This document shows positions 10,301 to 17,562 of a DNA stretch of 27,856 bases, piece by piece. This DNA is from JANQGH01 sp039177555 (GTDB lineage Bacteria > Pseudomonadota > Alphaproteobacteria > DSM-16000 > Inquilinaceae). Position numbers and translations under genes: made by a program. Each line of letters begins with the position of its first letter. Position 1 is the stretch's first letter. Under the pieces are notes generated by a model. That model saw nothing but the letters and a program-made list of their open reading frames with translations, searched no databases and was not told the DNA's origin. The stretch lies in contig JBCDFV010000049.1 in NCBI GenBank assembly GCA_039177555.1, forward strand, positions 1 to 27,856, read 5' to 3'.

Positions 10301-11065
10301 CTTAGCAGCACGACCGGGGGATCGTTCGAACAGGATCTGTGGCTGTTGCAGGCGGGTGCCGAGTTCATCGTCTCCGACACCGCGTCGGGCCGTCTGTTGG
10401 TCGGCGGCATGGCCCATGTCGGCCAGAGCACGCTGGACGCCTTCGACCGCTTCGGCAGTCAGCGCAGCGACATCGAGATCGATGCCTATGGCGTTGGCCT
10501 CAGCACCACCTGGTACGGCGCCGGCGGGTTCTATGCCGATGGGGTGGTGCAGTACACGGCTTACGATGTCGACCTGAACGCCACGGTTGGCGGCCGCCTC
10601 GGCTCGACCGACGGATGGGGCGTGGCAGTCTCGGGCGAGGCCGGCTATCGCATTCCGGCCGGCGACGGCCTGATGATCGTGCCCCAGGCCCAACTGGTCT
10701 GGCAGACGGTCGACTTCGACGATTTCAACGACCGGGATGGCGTGACGGTGCGGCTCGATGACGGTGACAGTCTGATCGGGCGCTTGGGTCTGTCGGTTGA
10801 GGCGCGGCAACTGTTCGGCGCCGCGATTGCCACCGGCTATGCCGAGGCCAACCTGTTGCATGAATTCCTGGCCGACAATCAGGTCACGGCGGCAGGCACG
10901 ACCCTGGCTCAGGACCTTGGCGGCACGGCGGCGGAGCTCGGGCTGGGCGGTGCGCTGGCCTTGTCGGAAACCATCTCCCTCTATGCCGAGGTCGACTACC
11001 GGGTGCCGTTCGATGACGGGATCGAGGCGCTCCAGGCCAGCGGCGGACTGCGCATTAACTGGTAG
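2..11065 (+). CDS. giant RTX-like-repeat autotransporter (type V secretion), 5' partial
   Basis: The reading frame is open from the first complete codon of the window, and its first residues (EGNEDDDL) match internal repeats, so the true start and signal peptide lie upstream. A GTG at 29 is not a credible start. From 2 to about 9,780 the passenger is made of short coils carrying a G-x-G-N/D-D-T-I-x-L turn, usually 19-22 residues apart, resembling RTX calcium-binding turns spaced by one strand pair. About 9,790-10,110 resembles the pertactin-type autochaperone segment (LTVTGDY...). About 10,255-11,062 is a 12-strand-type autotransporter barrel ending in Trp. I saw no Cys anywhere, and no His or Tyr before the autochaperone. 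The predicted role is a surface-exposed or released acidic beta-solenoid. The fold and secretion route follow from family resemblance. The ligand is unknown; adhesion or biofilm matrix is inference. Confidence 0.9.
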   Translation, partial: EGNEDDDLIVLLSGTAGSVAGNDGLDTIQVSGTANVLGDIDGGGDADTIVLTAANLIGGNVLGGDGNDLFELRGDVGLVGAIQGGEGNDTLVVFSGAVQADIDGADGGGGTDVLTFDAFSGTITALGSWESLGVQNGSAVTASGVTSDDVFVEDSFLELVSATVGGSVLATNNGTTNQETIVLGAGTTIVEDLDAGIGNDTIILAGGTINDDDGVASRISAGEGDDVIELRSGTFVELDSGNGADTITLNGLIDIGATVGGGSGNDTLLLLSGSLGFANGGADDDTIVLSGATIGRITSGPGEDVVLLNTGTVDRVIDASDNDTITLNGALVQSDITNARGNDLIRLLDGTLIGGITSDGEGNNGDSTNIDDTIVVSGTVVVEGSIGAGKGNDTIVLTAANLISGTVDGEEGDDLIELRGDIGLQGNIDGGAGNDTIDLISGAIPNPDSDVLGGDDNDLIRLNGSVLAADVIGGAGNDTIELLSGSLTLSTDTVQGGAGNDTITLAGAETEGAIEGNEDDDLIELFSGTAGSIAGNDGLDTIVVSGTAKVLGDIDGGGGDDTIILTAADLIGGNVLGGDGNDLFELRGDVGLVGAIQGGEGNDTLVVFAGAVQSDIDGADGGGGTDTLTFDAFSGTVTELGAWESLGVQNGSIVTANGITANDVTVENSFLELIGATVSGGVAASDIGSSSQETIVLGAGTTIRSVNTGGGDDTVILDGGSVAASSQIRTGAGDDLIALRSGSLRSVIAEDGNDTIILDGLVAASAVVGGGNDDDTLVLLSGALSAANGGSGNDTILLKGATVDFPSGSPGDDLIVLEAGIITQVTDFSGNDTILVSGTVFVGSDIGSGGGNDTIVLTAAQQIGGNVGGEAGDDVIELRGDVGLLGTIQGGGGNDTLVVFSGAVQSDIDGADGGNGTDVLTFDAFSGTIAALGSWESLGVQNGSTVTASGVTADDVFVEDSFIELISATVTGNVAATNNGATNQETIVLGAGTTIGGDVLAGDADDTVVLNGATIDGAIGIDAGDGNDTINLVSGALSGPDAKVDGGEGDDLVLLNGATIRRIEAGNGNDTINLFDGTATTVLGGSGNDTITLISATVNQISGKADNDLIVLSGGVVQTSVLAGDGDDTIVLDGSEVGSLFANAGNDLIRLVNGTVSDRVDGADTVNGGIPVLTNVDDTIILSGTAAILGDIRGSFGNDTIILTSAKEFTGSAFGDDGDDLILLNGAEVGGDIDGGAGNDVIRLTSGSVGGNVLGADGDDTITVNGITVEFPSRIDGGAGNDVMKLLSGTIVSASGDDGDDTIVPNGMVSPSGVASGGDGNDTFLLLDGTLGSVEGDAGNDLLVLSGAVLASIDGGFDDDTLLLRSGTVNFVNDGRGKDLTRLNGALVLGNISNTSGDDVIELIAGTVVGGIEAGDENNASTETVNDTIVVSGTASVGGDVESGRGDDTVILTAARMIGGDVRGGKGNDLFELRGDVGLVGSVLGDEGNDTVVVFSGALQSDIDGADGGDGTDTLTFDAFAGTITTFGGFEVLGARNGSTLTVQGISADRVAVEDSFIELLGTAVDGSIVATDGGVTKQETIVLGVGTTVGGGVEAGLGDDTIVLNGATVTEAIRAGDGNDVVDLKAGMALFAFGEDGNDRITLNGASLTAIGGGAGNDTVLLLSGSAGSVDSGSGNGRIVLDGATVGSISGNAGNDAIILQSGTATTARDGNGDDTITLNGAILSGDISSSSGFDTINLFAGTLTGSVVEFVDPNTATSLRNDVVVVSGTVSVGGDIKTDEGEDTIILTAANLIGGDVDAGAGNDVIELRGNVGLSGSILGGEGDDELIVFSGAVQADIDGADGGAGNDRLSFDAFSGSITDLGSWESLGVQNGSTVTAEGVAAVDVTVEDSFIELVSATVVGNVAATDDGATNQETIVLGAGTTIGGDVLAGVADDTVVLNGATFGGNIDAGAGNDTINLVSGAIQGFGATIEGGEGDDLVVLNGAILPDAGIADDSGGNDTVILLAGEAQEVRTGSGIDTISLQGALVGSISTGEGDDLILLTNGTATGITRGGEGDDTILLSGAVVGFIGGDVGNDVIRLEGGTATGNITGGDTRNGGPVLTNAEDTIILDGSAVILGDIGGSFGNDTIILTSAKEFAGSALGQDGDDLIILNGAEVGGDIDGGAGNDTIELSSGTMPDPDSEVRGGDDDDLIRLNGATLGADIIGGAGNDTIELLSGSLTLLTDMVQGGAGNDTITLAGAETQGAIEGNEDDDLIELLSGTAGSIAGNDGLDTIVVSGTASILDGIDGGADDDTIVLAAANLIGGDVLGGDGDDVFELRGDVGLSGTIQGGIGDDELIVFSGAVQEDIDGADGGAGNDRLTFDAFSGAITDLGSWESLGVQNGSTVTAEGVTAVSVTVEDSFIELVSATVGGDVAATDGGAANQETIVLGAGTTIGGDVMTGAANDTVVLNGATIDGAIDAGAGNDVIELVFGSILEIFGSVEGGQGNDLIVLNGAVLSGSIRDQGGGDDTIKVLAGEVGGVSAGDGSDVIVIRGGTVTGSTRGEAGDDSILIDGGIVDAVSGGVGNDVIRLAGGTATGIVTGGDFVNGAPVLTNADDTIILSGTASILGDIGGFVGNDTVILTSAKTFAGSALGEDGDDLIILNGAEVGGDVDGGAGNDTVVLTSGSVRSVTGGDGNDVFELRGDVGLAGSLLGGEGDDQLIVFSGAVQADIDGADGGDGNDTLTFDAFSGTTTGLGSWESLGVQNGSTVTADGITATDVSVEDSFIELTGATVSGSVETTDIGVTNEETIVLGAGTTIAGDVSAGIGDDTVVLDGGVVAEAGEIQLGAGDDVANLISGGFRALGAAEGADTIVLNGLVDNGARVFGGDDDDTIVLLSGALETAAGSRGNDTIRLSGATVPILNGNSGDDLILLDAGITDEVRDGSGNDTIRLNGALVQSGILNSAGADVIELTAGTLTGGVDASGEDSAGAVPVGDTIIVSGTAFIDGDIDSGRGDDTILLVSAQQLNGNVLGGDGSDLFELRPGFDLSGTIQGGAGADELVLFSGAFDIDLSASTGGDDSDIVTFDGFSGTISEIAEWEIVGLRNESDATLNRLTDVEAVRVEDSRVVLIDTEVAGDVFATDAGIDNQEVIVLGPGTVIGGGVFGGLGDDTVELLAGFDPADIQGDLGGGAGLDGLLFRGIVGTMTGERLVSWETIDLADQTDLTLAGAMLGTGSAPGQGLFVRDQSILRFVSDFVIDGNLTNFGAIDLSADGEAGTDLTVTGDYTAGSDLFMDVFVGANGNLAADALTIEGSATGDTAVTLNVVEQGEAGDSNSVLLISVAEPSTGTFALSDAVISGLFELELVTEDGQDWFLQSSEIFIGQSFAYESLPGALQAVGSAAIGTLAERVGVGGAVAGIDGPTLALPMANGAWARAVGVSAESEGDLSSTTGGSFEQDLWLLQAGAEFIVSDTASGRLLVGGMAHVGQSTLDAFDRFGSQRSDIEIDAYGVGLSTTWYGAGGFYADGVVQYTAYDVDLNATVGGRLGSTDGWGVAVSGEAGYRIPAGDGLMIVPQAQLVWQTVDFDDFNDRDGVTVRLDDGDSLIGRLGLSVEARQLFGAAIATGYAEANLLHEFLADNQVTAAGTTLAQDLGGTAAELGLGGALALSETISLYAEVDYRVPFDDGIEALQASGGLRINW
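206..9442 (+). repeat. eight copies of a 121-residue super-repeat inside the autotransporter
   Basis: Copies lie at 206-568, 1748-2110, 2624-2986, 4409-4771, 5420-5782, 6959-7321, 8054-8416 and 9077-9442. Seven are exactly 363 nt and the last is 366 nt. Each runs from a [L/V][F/I]EL-RGDVGL start, through an ADIDGADGG turn, a DAFSGT strand, WESLGVQNGS and a V-E-D-S-F segment, to ETIVLGAGTTI. The last copy is the most divergent (RPGFD instead of RGDVG, and an extra codon), as often seen at the edge of an array. Distances between copy starts are 1542, 876, 1785, 1011, 1539, 1095 and 1023 nt, filled with the shorter RTX-like coils. Confidence 0.9.
3515..7995 (+). repeat. 206-nt in-frame block, three collinear copies
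   Basis: Copies at 3515-3720, 6311-6516 and 7790-7995 encode V-L-T-N-x-x-D-T-I-I-L, then a GDI-x-G coil, a TSAK-x-F segment and an LNGAEVGGD[I/V]DGGAGND ending. All are the same length. The first and second copies each begin exactly 891 nt after the start of a 121-residue super-repeat (2624 and 5420). The third begins 831 nt after one (6959), consistent with loss or gain of one 20-codon coil. Confidence 0.85.
10255..11062 (+). other. autotransporter beta-barrel translocator domain
   Basis: This is the last 270 or so residues of the giant protein. It opens with an AWARAVG segment and continues as alternating polar/hydrophobic strands rich in Gly and aromatics, for example LLVGGMAHVGQ, GGFYADGVVQYTAY and YAEVDYRVPF. 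It ends in ...GLRINW, and a terminal aromatic residue is the usual outer-membrane insertion signal read by the BAM complex. Codon use matches the passenger. The linker helix through the pore is probably the Ala-rich stretch near 10,126-10,200 (LPGALQAVGSAAIGTLAERV). The assignment rests on the overall pattern, not on a profile search. Confidence 0.88.
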
Positions 11066-11069
11066 GCCA

Positions 11070-11092
11070 GCAGCCGACCCTCAGTTGGCTGC
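11070..11092 (+). terminator. hairpin just after the autotransporter stop, possible terminator
   Basis: GCAGCCGAC, a five-base loop, then GTTGGCTGC form a 9-bp stem with one G-T pair, five bases past the stop codon. No T-run follows, so it may be a weak or factor-dependent terminator, or only an mRNA 3' stabilising hairpin. Confidence 0.4.
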
Positions 11093-11236
11093 GGTTGGCT
11101 GCGTCAATCCGCGTGGGACGGCTGGACACTCATCCCAACCGTGCATAGGTTTCGGATAGCCATTCGCGGTGCGCTCTTCGTTTGACGAAAGCCCCGACGA
11201 GACCATCCAAACACGCCATCTCTTAGGGGAGAAATC

Positions 11237-12670
11237 ATGCACGACGCACGCAGGTTTTACATCAACGGGGCCTGGGTGATGCCGCTCGACGGTCGCGACG
11301 AGATGGTGACAAATCCCTCGACCGAAGAACCCTTCGCCACGATTTCGCTCGGTGGCCAGGCCGACACTGATGCCGCGGTGGCCGTGGCCAAGGCAGCCTT
11401 CCCGGTATGGTCGCGAACGCCCAAGGACGAACGCGTCGCCGCGCTTGAACGGCTGTTGGCCGCCTATCAGGACCGCGCGGACGACATGGCGCAGGCGATC
11501 AGCCAGGAGATGGGCGCGCCGATCGCGATGGCGCGCAAGTCCCAGGTTGGGGCCGGCCTAGGCCACCTGAAGGGCGCCATCCGCACGCTGAAGGGCTTCG
11601 ACTTCGACCAGATGCTGGGCGATCACGCGCCCGGCGACCGTATCCTGATGGAGCCGATCGGCGTCTGCGCCCTGATCACGCCGTGGAACTGGCCGATGAA
11701 CCAGGTGGTGCTGAAGGTCGCACCGGCACTGGCGGCCGGCTGCACCGTAGTCTTGAAACCGTCCGAACTCGCGCCGCTGTCGTCGTATCTGTTTGCCGAG
11801 ATGGTGGACGCGGCCGATCTTCCCGCAGGGGTGTTCAACCTCGTGAACGGCGATGGGGCCGGCGTCGGCACGCAGCTATCCGTGCATCCGGATGTCGACA
11901 TGGTCAGCTTCACCGGGTCGACGCGCGCGGGCCGTGCGATCACCAAGAACGCGGCCGAGACCATCAAGCGCGTGACGCTGGAACTGGGCGGCAAGGGTGC
12001 CAACATCGTCTTCGCCGACGCCGACGAGAAGGCGGTGACGCGCGGCGTGCGCCACTGCTTCAACAATTCAGGTCAGTCCTGCAATGCGCCGACCCGAATG
12101 CTGGTGGAACGCTCGATCTACGATCAAGCGGTCGAAACCGCGCGGTCGGTGGCCGAGACGACCGAGGTCGCGGCCGCGGACCTGGACGGACGACAGATCG
12201 GCCCCGTCGTGTCCGAGGCGCAATGGAACAAGGTCCAGGGCCTGATCCAGCAAGGCATCGACGAGGGCGCGCGGCTGGTTGCCGGGGGCACCGGCCGGCC
12301 CGACGGCCTGAACAGAGGCTGGTTTGCCCGGCCGACTGTCTTTGCCGATGTGGCGCAGGACATGACGATCTGGCGCGAGGAAGTCTTCGGCCCCGTGCTT
12401 GCGATCTCGCCGTTCGATGGTGAAGACCAGGCCGTCGACTTGGCCAACGACACCGCCTACGGCCTGGCCAACTACGTCCAGACGCAGGATCTGGAAAAGG
12501 CCCGCCGGACGTCCCGGGCCCTGCGCAGCGGCATGGTGCAGATCAATGGGGCCTCGCAAGGCGCCGGCGCCCCGTTCGGCGGCTATCGCCAATCGGGCAA
12601 CGGGCGCGAAGGCGGTATTTGGGGGCTTGAGGACTTCCTCGAAGTGAAAGCCGTCAGCGGCTGGCAATGA
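11237..12670 (+). CDS. NAD(P)-dependent aldehyde dehydrogenase family protein
   Basis: The 477-residue length is normal for the ALDH superfamily, which oxidises aldehydes to carboxylic acids with NAD(P)+ in the cytoplasm. Visible landmarks are ITPWNWP with the oxyanion Asn at 151, VVLKPSE with the cofactor Lys at 174, the FTGSTRAG nucleotide-binding segment at 225-232, the general base Glu249 in LELGGK, catalytic Cys282 in NSGQSCNAPTRM, and EEVFGPV near the C-terminus. The SGQSCNAPTRM form recalls the CddD/SSP0762-type subgroup, but the substrate cannot be read from sequence. A good ribosome site (AGGGGAG at 11225-11231) fixes the start. It converges on the oxyR-like gene with a 7-bp gap, and nothing nearby points to a pathway. 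Confidence 0.93.
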   Translation: MHDARRFYINGAWVMPLDGRDEMVTNPSTEEPFATISLGGQADTDAAVAVAKAAFPVWSRTPKDERVAALERLLAAYQDRADDMAQAISQEMGAPIAMARKSQVGAGLGHLKGAIRTLKGFDFDQMLGDHAPGDRILMEPIGVCALITPWNWPMNQVVLKVAPALAAGCTVVLKPSELAPLSSYLFAEMVDAADLPAGVFNLVNGDGAGVGTQLSVHPDVDMVSFTGSTRAGRAITKNAAETIKRVTLELGGKGANIVFADADEKAVTRGVRHCFNNSGQSCNAPTRMLVERSIYDQAVETARSVAETTEVAAADLDGRQIGPVVSEAQWNKVQGLIQQGIDEGARLVAGGTGRPDGLNRGWFARPTVFADVAQDMTIWREEVFGPVLAISPFDGEDQAVDLANDTAYGLANYVQTQDLEKARRTSRALRSGMVQINGASQGAGAPFGGYRQSGNGREGGIWGLEDFLEVKAVSGWQ

Positions 12671-12677
12671 GACGCGC

Positions 12678-13625
12678 TTAAGCCGGCCGTTGCGCGACGT
12701 CCAGAACCAGTGCGCCCAAGGCTTTGAAATCGTGAGTGCGCGGCGATGTCTTTCGCCACGCGAGACCAACGCTTCTGCTCGGTTGCGGGGCCTCGAACGG
12801 CAACACCTGGATACCGTTATGCCTGGCCTCGACGCTGAGGCTGATCTCGGGCAACAGCGTCAGGCCCATCCCGTTCGCGACCATCTGGACAATCGTCGAC
12901 AAGGTCGAGGCGCCGAAGGTATCCAAGGCGTCGATCTGGCGTGCGCGGCAGAATGTCAGCGCCTGATCGCGCAGGCAGTGGCCATCCTCCAGCAGCAGCA
13001 ATCGTCCGCCCTTCAGCAACTCTGAACTGACGGGCATGGCGACGGTCGAACCGTCTTCGTCCAACCCCGCCATGGCTGCCTCTTTGCGCCAGCCGGCCGG
13101 TGCAGCCAGCAGGAAGCGATCCTCAAACAAAGCTTCGGTCGCGATATCCGGATGCTCGACCGGCAGCGCCAGCAACAGGACGTCAAGCTGGCCGTCGATC
13201 AATTCGTCGATCAGGGTCTCGGTCAAGGTCTCTCGGACATGCAGGTCAAGGTCGCGATACCGTTCGCGCATCAAGGGCAGCACTGTCGGTAGGATGTACG
13301 GCGCAAGCGATGGGATGATGCCCAGGCGCAGCGGACCCGCGAGCGCTTCCCCGTGATGATGGGCGAAGTCGTCCAAGTCGCGGACCGCGTTGAGGATGCC
13401 CTTCGCCCGTTCAAGCACCTCTCGGCCGACCTCGGTCAAATGCAGGCCTTGCTGACGGCGCTCGAAGAGCTTCACGCCCAATCCGGCCTCAAGTTCCCGC
13501 ACTTGCATCGACAGTGCGGGCTGCGTCACGCTGCAGAATTCAGCGGCCTTGCCGAAATGGCCGAACCGAGCGACGGCCGCGAAGTAACGGAGCTGCTTGA
13601 GAGAGATCACCGACCCGAGACTCAT
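12678..13625 (-). CDS. oxyR: OxyR-type LysR-family peroxide-sensing transcriptional regulator
   Basis: This 315-residue LysR protein has an N-terminal winged helix-turn-helix (about residues 8-67, LKQLRYFAAVARFGHFGKAAEFCSVTQPALS region) and a C-terminal periplasmic-binding-like effector domain. The segment LLEDGHCLRDQALTFC (about 211-226) carries Cys217 and Cys226, spaced as the redox pair Cys199/Cys208 of E. coli OxyR, which forms a disulphide on H2O2 exposure. It is divergent from katG, the classic OxyR target, across 120 bp, which supports the assignment. ATG at 13625 is used; a GTG five codons later would give a start closer to the family norm. Its end converges on the aldehyde dehydrogenase gene. 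Confidence 0.92.
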   Translation of the reverse strand: MSLGSVISLKQLRYFAAVARFGHFGKAAEFCSVTQPALSMQVRELEAGLGVKLFERRQQGLHLTEVGREVLERAKGILNAVRDLDDFAHHHGEALAGPLRLGIIPSLAPYILPTVLPLMRERYRDLDLHVRETLTETLIDELIDGQLDVLLLALPVEHPDIATEALFEDRFLLAAPAGWRKEAAMAGLDEDGSTVAMPVSSELLKGGRLLLLEDGHCLRDQALTFCRARQIDALDTFGASTLSTIVQMVANGMGLTLLPEISLSVEARHNGIQVLPFEAPQPSRSVGLAWRKTSPRTHDFKALGALVLDVAQRPA

Positions 13626-13745
13626 TCTTAAAATCAGAAAAACTTATTGATCTGTAAACATATTGCGATTGGACCTGATAGCAAGCGGCGATGTACCTTA
13701 CAGCCATCAACAAACAGGCACCTACACAGCAGGAGCGAATGAGCC
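13626..13745. promoter_or_regulatory. divergent oxyR-katG control region
   Basis: These 120 bp separate the two start codons. The oxyR-proximal half (13626-13665) is strikingly A/T-rich for this genome, which suits paired promoters and LysR-type binding. A GATAG half-site at 13677-13681 followed seven bases later by CGAT resembles half of an OxyR site, but I could not align a full four-element operator. AGGAG at 13731-13735 is the katG ribosome site, 10 bases from its ATG. The regulatory role is inferred mainly from gene arrangement. Confidence 0.5.
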
Positions 13746-15941
<2,196 letters not shown>

Positions 15942-15997
15942 GGTCCCGACAGGCGCCGGCCGGTTGAGACAGTTCTCGGCCGAAGCGGCAAGCTGAT

Positions 15998-16040
15998 AGC
16001 CGGCCCGACAGTGTTGAAATCAGTGTCGGGCCGGCTTTTT
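15998..16040 (+). terminator. intrinsic terminator of katG
   Basis: AGCCGGCCCGACA (15998-16010) pairs perfectly over 13 bp with TGTCGGGCCGGCT (16024-16036), with extra pairing into the loop, and is followed by a T-run to 16040. It lies 56 bases after the katG stop. This is the clearest Rho-independent terminator in the window. Confidence 0.93.
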
Positions 16041-16192
16041 CGTTCGGCCACAGCTTCGCCCGGGGTTGGAACACTTGCGCCGAGAGGCTGGAAGATTCGG
16101 CCAGGTGAAGAGATGAAATAAAGAGAATTAAAAACAATAAAATAATAGGCAAAGATCAGAATTAAAATGAACGACGGCTCTGGTGTTTCCGC

Positions 16193-16221
16193 TTGACGAG
16201 CCTCCAGCATGTTCTTTTTAT
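16193..16221 (+). promoter_or_regulatory. predicted dinB promoter
   Basis: TTGACG at 16193-16198 and TTTTAT at 16216-16221 are separated by 17 bases and resemble sigma-70 -35 and -10 elements (five and four of six matches). The -10 element lies inside the LexA box, so LexA binding would block the promoter. An A/T-rich tract upstream could act as an UP element. Confidence 0.6.
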
Positions 16222-16225
16222 GTTC
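16211..16225 (+). promoter_or_regulatory. LexA (SOS) box, GTTC-N7-GTTC
   Basis: GTTC at 16211-16214 and GTTC at 16222-16225 are separated by exactly seven bases. This direct repeat is the established LexA operator of alphaproteobacteria. Its position over the predicted -10 element and 71 bases before the dinB start predicts SOS-inducible expression of DNA polymerase IV. Confidence 0.9.
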
Positions 16226-16295
16226 TTATGCTGAGCATCTCCGTATCACGCAGCGCTCGAGCTTGCAGCAGCGTAGGGCTGTTGGCGCCGCCAAC

Positions 16296-17543
16296 ATGAC
16301 GGGCCACGCCACCATCCTTCATGCCGATCTTGACGCGTTTTACGCCTCGGTCGAACAGCTGCTTAATCCGTCCTTGCGCGGAAAACCCGTAGCAGTCGGA
16401 GGCGGGGTTGTGCTCGCCGCATCCTACGAGGCCAAGGCGTTCGGGGTTCGCAGCGGCATGCCCGGTCGTCGCGCCCGTGATCTCTGTCCTGATCTCACCT
16501 TCGTTCCCGGCCATTTTCGGCAGTATCAACGGCTGGGTGACGCCGCCATCGACGTTTTGCGCGACTTCACCCCGGCGGTGGAGCGCATTTCGATCGACGA
16601 GGCTTTCGCCGACGTGGCGGGCACGGACCACCTGTTCGGCGCGCCGGAAACCATCGCCAGCAAGATCCGAGGGCGGGTGCGGACCGAGGTAGGGTTGCCC
16701 ATCTCTCTCGGCGTCGCGCGCACCAAGCATCTCGCCAAAATCGCCTCGCAGGTGGCCAAGCCGGACGGGCTGGTTGTCGTCGCGCCGGGGACCGAGCGAG
16801 CGTTTCTACGAGATCTGCCGGTCGAGCTGATGTGGGGTGTTGGTCCCGTTGCCAAGGCGCGCTTGGCAGGCCAGGGAGTGTTCACGATCGGCCAACTAGC
16901 CGAAACCCCCGGGCAGTCACTGGAACGGTTGCTGGGCCGTGCCGCCGGCGAAAAGCTGGCCGATTTGGCGCGCGATTGCGATCCACGGGCGGTTGCGACC
17001 CATCGGCGCGCGCGATCCGTCGGCGCTCAGTCGGCCCTCGGCCGGAAACCTGCGATCGAGGCCGTCTTCCGCCCCACGCTGCTGCATCTGGCCGACCGGG
17101 TTGCCTCGCGCCTGCGCGCCAAGACACTGGCCGGCCGCACGGTCACCGCGCGGGTCAGGTTCGCCGATCTGCACGCGGTGACGCGATCGGTAACGCTGCC
17201 CGCCGCGATCTCGGCCACGGGCATCCTGGCCGAGATCGGTGAGGATCTGGTGCGCGCCGCCTTGATCGACCATCCCGATGAACGAAGCATTTCCCTGCTC
17301 GGCGTTTCCGTGTCCCATCTCGAGGCGTGCCCGGACCTGCAACTCGAACTGCCCTTGGGCTTGCATGACGACAGGCGCCGTCCTGGAACGCGAAAGGGGG
17401 CGGCCCGCTGGACCGCTGATCGCGCCATGGATGCCATCCGCGATCGTTTTGGGCGCGACGCGATCGGCTATGGCTCGGTGTTCCTAGGCAACCGCCGCGC
17501 GGTTCCGGACGCCTTTCGCGAATTGGCCGAACGTGACCTGTAG
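16296..17543 (+). CDS. dinB: DNA polymerase IV (Y-family translesion polymerase)
   Basis: From the ATG at 16296 the protein has 415 residues, a normal DinB length. The N-terminal motif HADLDAFYASVE supplies a metal-binding Asp, and RISIDEAF carries the catalytic Asp-Glu. LGVARTKHLAKIAS and KPDGLVVV are palm/thumb signatures, followed by the MWGVGPVAKARL helix-hairpin-helix and the little-finger domain. LQLELPL near the C-terminus resembles a beta-clamp-binding motif. The reading frame stays open to 16209, but that extension would put the LexA box and -10 element inside the coding sequence, so the later ATG is chosen even though its ribosome site is weak. The enzyme copies damaged templates with low fidelity. 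It converges on the hydrolase gene. Confidence 0.95.
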   Translation: MTGHATILHADLDAFYASVEQLLNPSLRGKPVAVGGGVVLAASYEAKAFGVRSGMPGRRARDLCPDLTFVPGHFRQYQRLGDAAIDVLRDFTPAVERISIDEAFADVAGTDHLFGAPETIASKIRGRVRTEVGLPISLGVARTKHLAKIASQVAKPDGLVVVAPGTERAFLRDLPVELMWGVGPVAKARLAGQGVFTIGQLAETPGQSLERLLGRAAGEKLADLARDCDPRAVATHRRARSVGAQSALGRKPAIEAVFRPTLLHLADRVASRLRAKTLAGRTVTARVRFADLHAVTRSVTLPAAISATGILAEIGEDLVRAALIDHPDERSISLLGVSVSHLEACPDLQLELPLGLHDDRRRPGTRKGAARWTADRAMDAIRDRFGRDAIGYGSVFLGNRRAVPDAFRELAERDL

Positions 17544-17562
17544 CGTTCGCCGCCTCCTGCCG

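Larger units (their letters stand above)
15942..16295. other. katG-dinB intergenic region
   Basis: The 354-base gap contains the katG terminator, then about 40 bases of ordinary sequence, an A-rich, strongly AT-biased stretch near 16111-16170, the dinB promoter with its LexA box, and an untranslated leader of roughly 70 bases. I see no convincing small gene. Minus-strand open frames here have no ribosome site and would run through the terminator hairpin. Confidence 0.7.

Noticed and set aside
2..11065. Ice-binding function by analogy with MpAFP
   Set aside because: The Thr that precedes the GND turn and forms the ice-binding row in MpAFP is replaced by Ala, Asp, Glu, Ser, Asn or Gly here, so only the calcium-ladder fold is a reasonable analogy.
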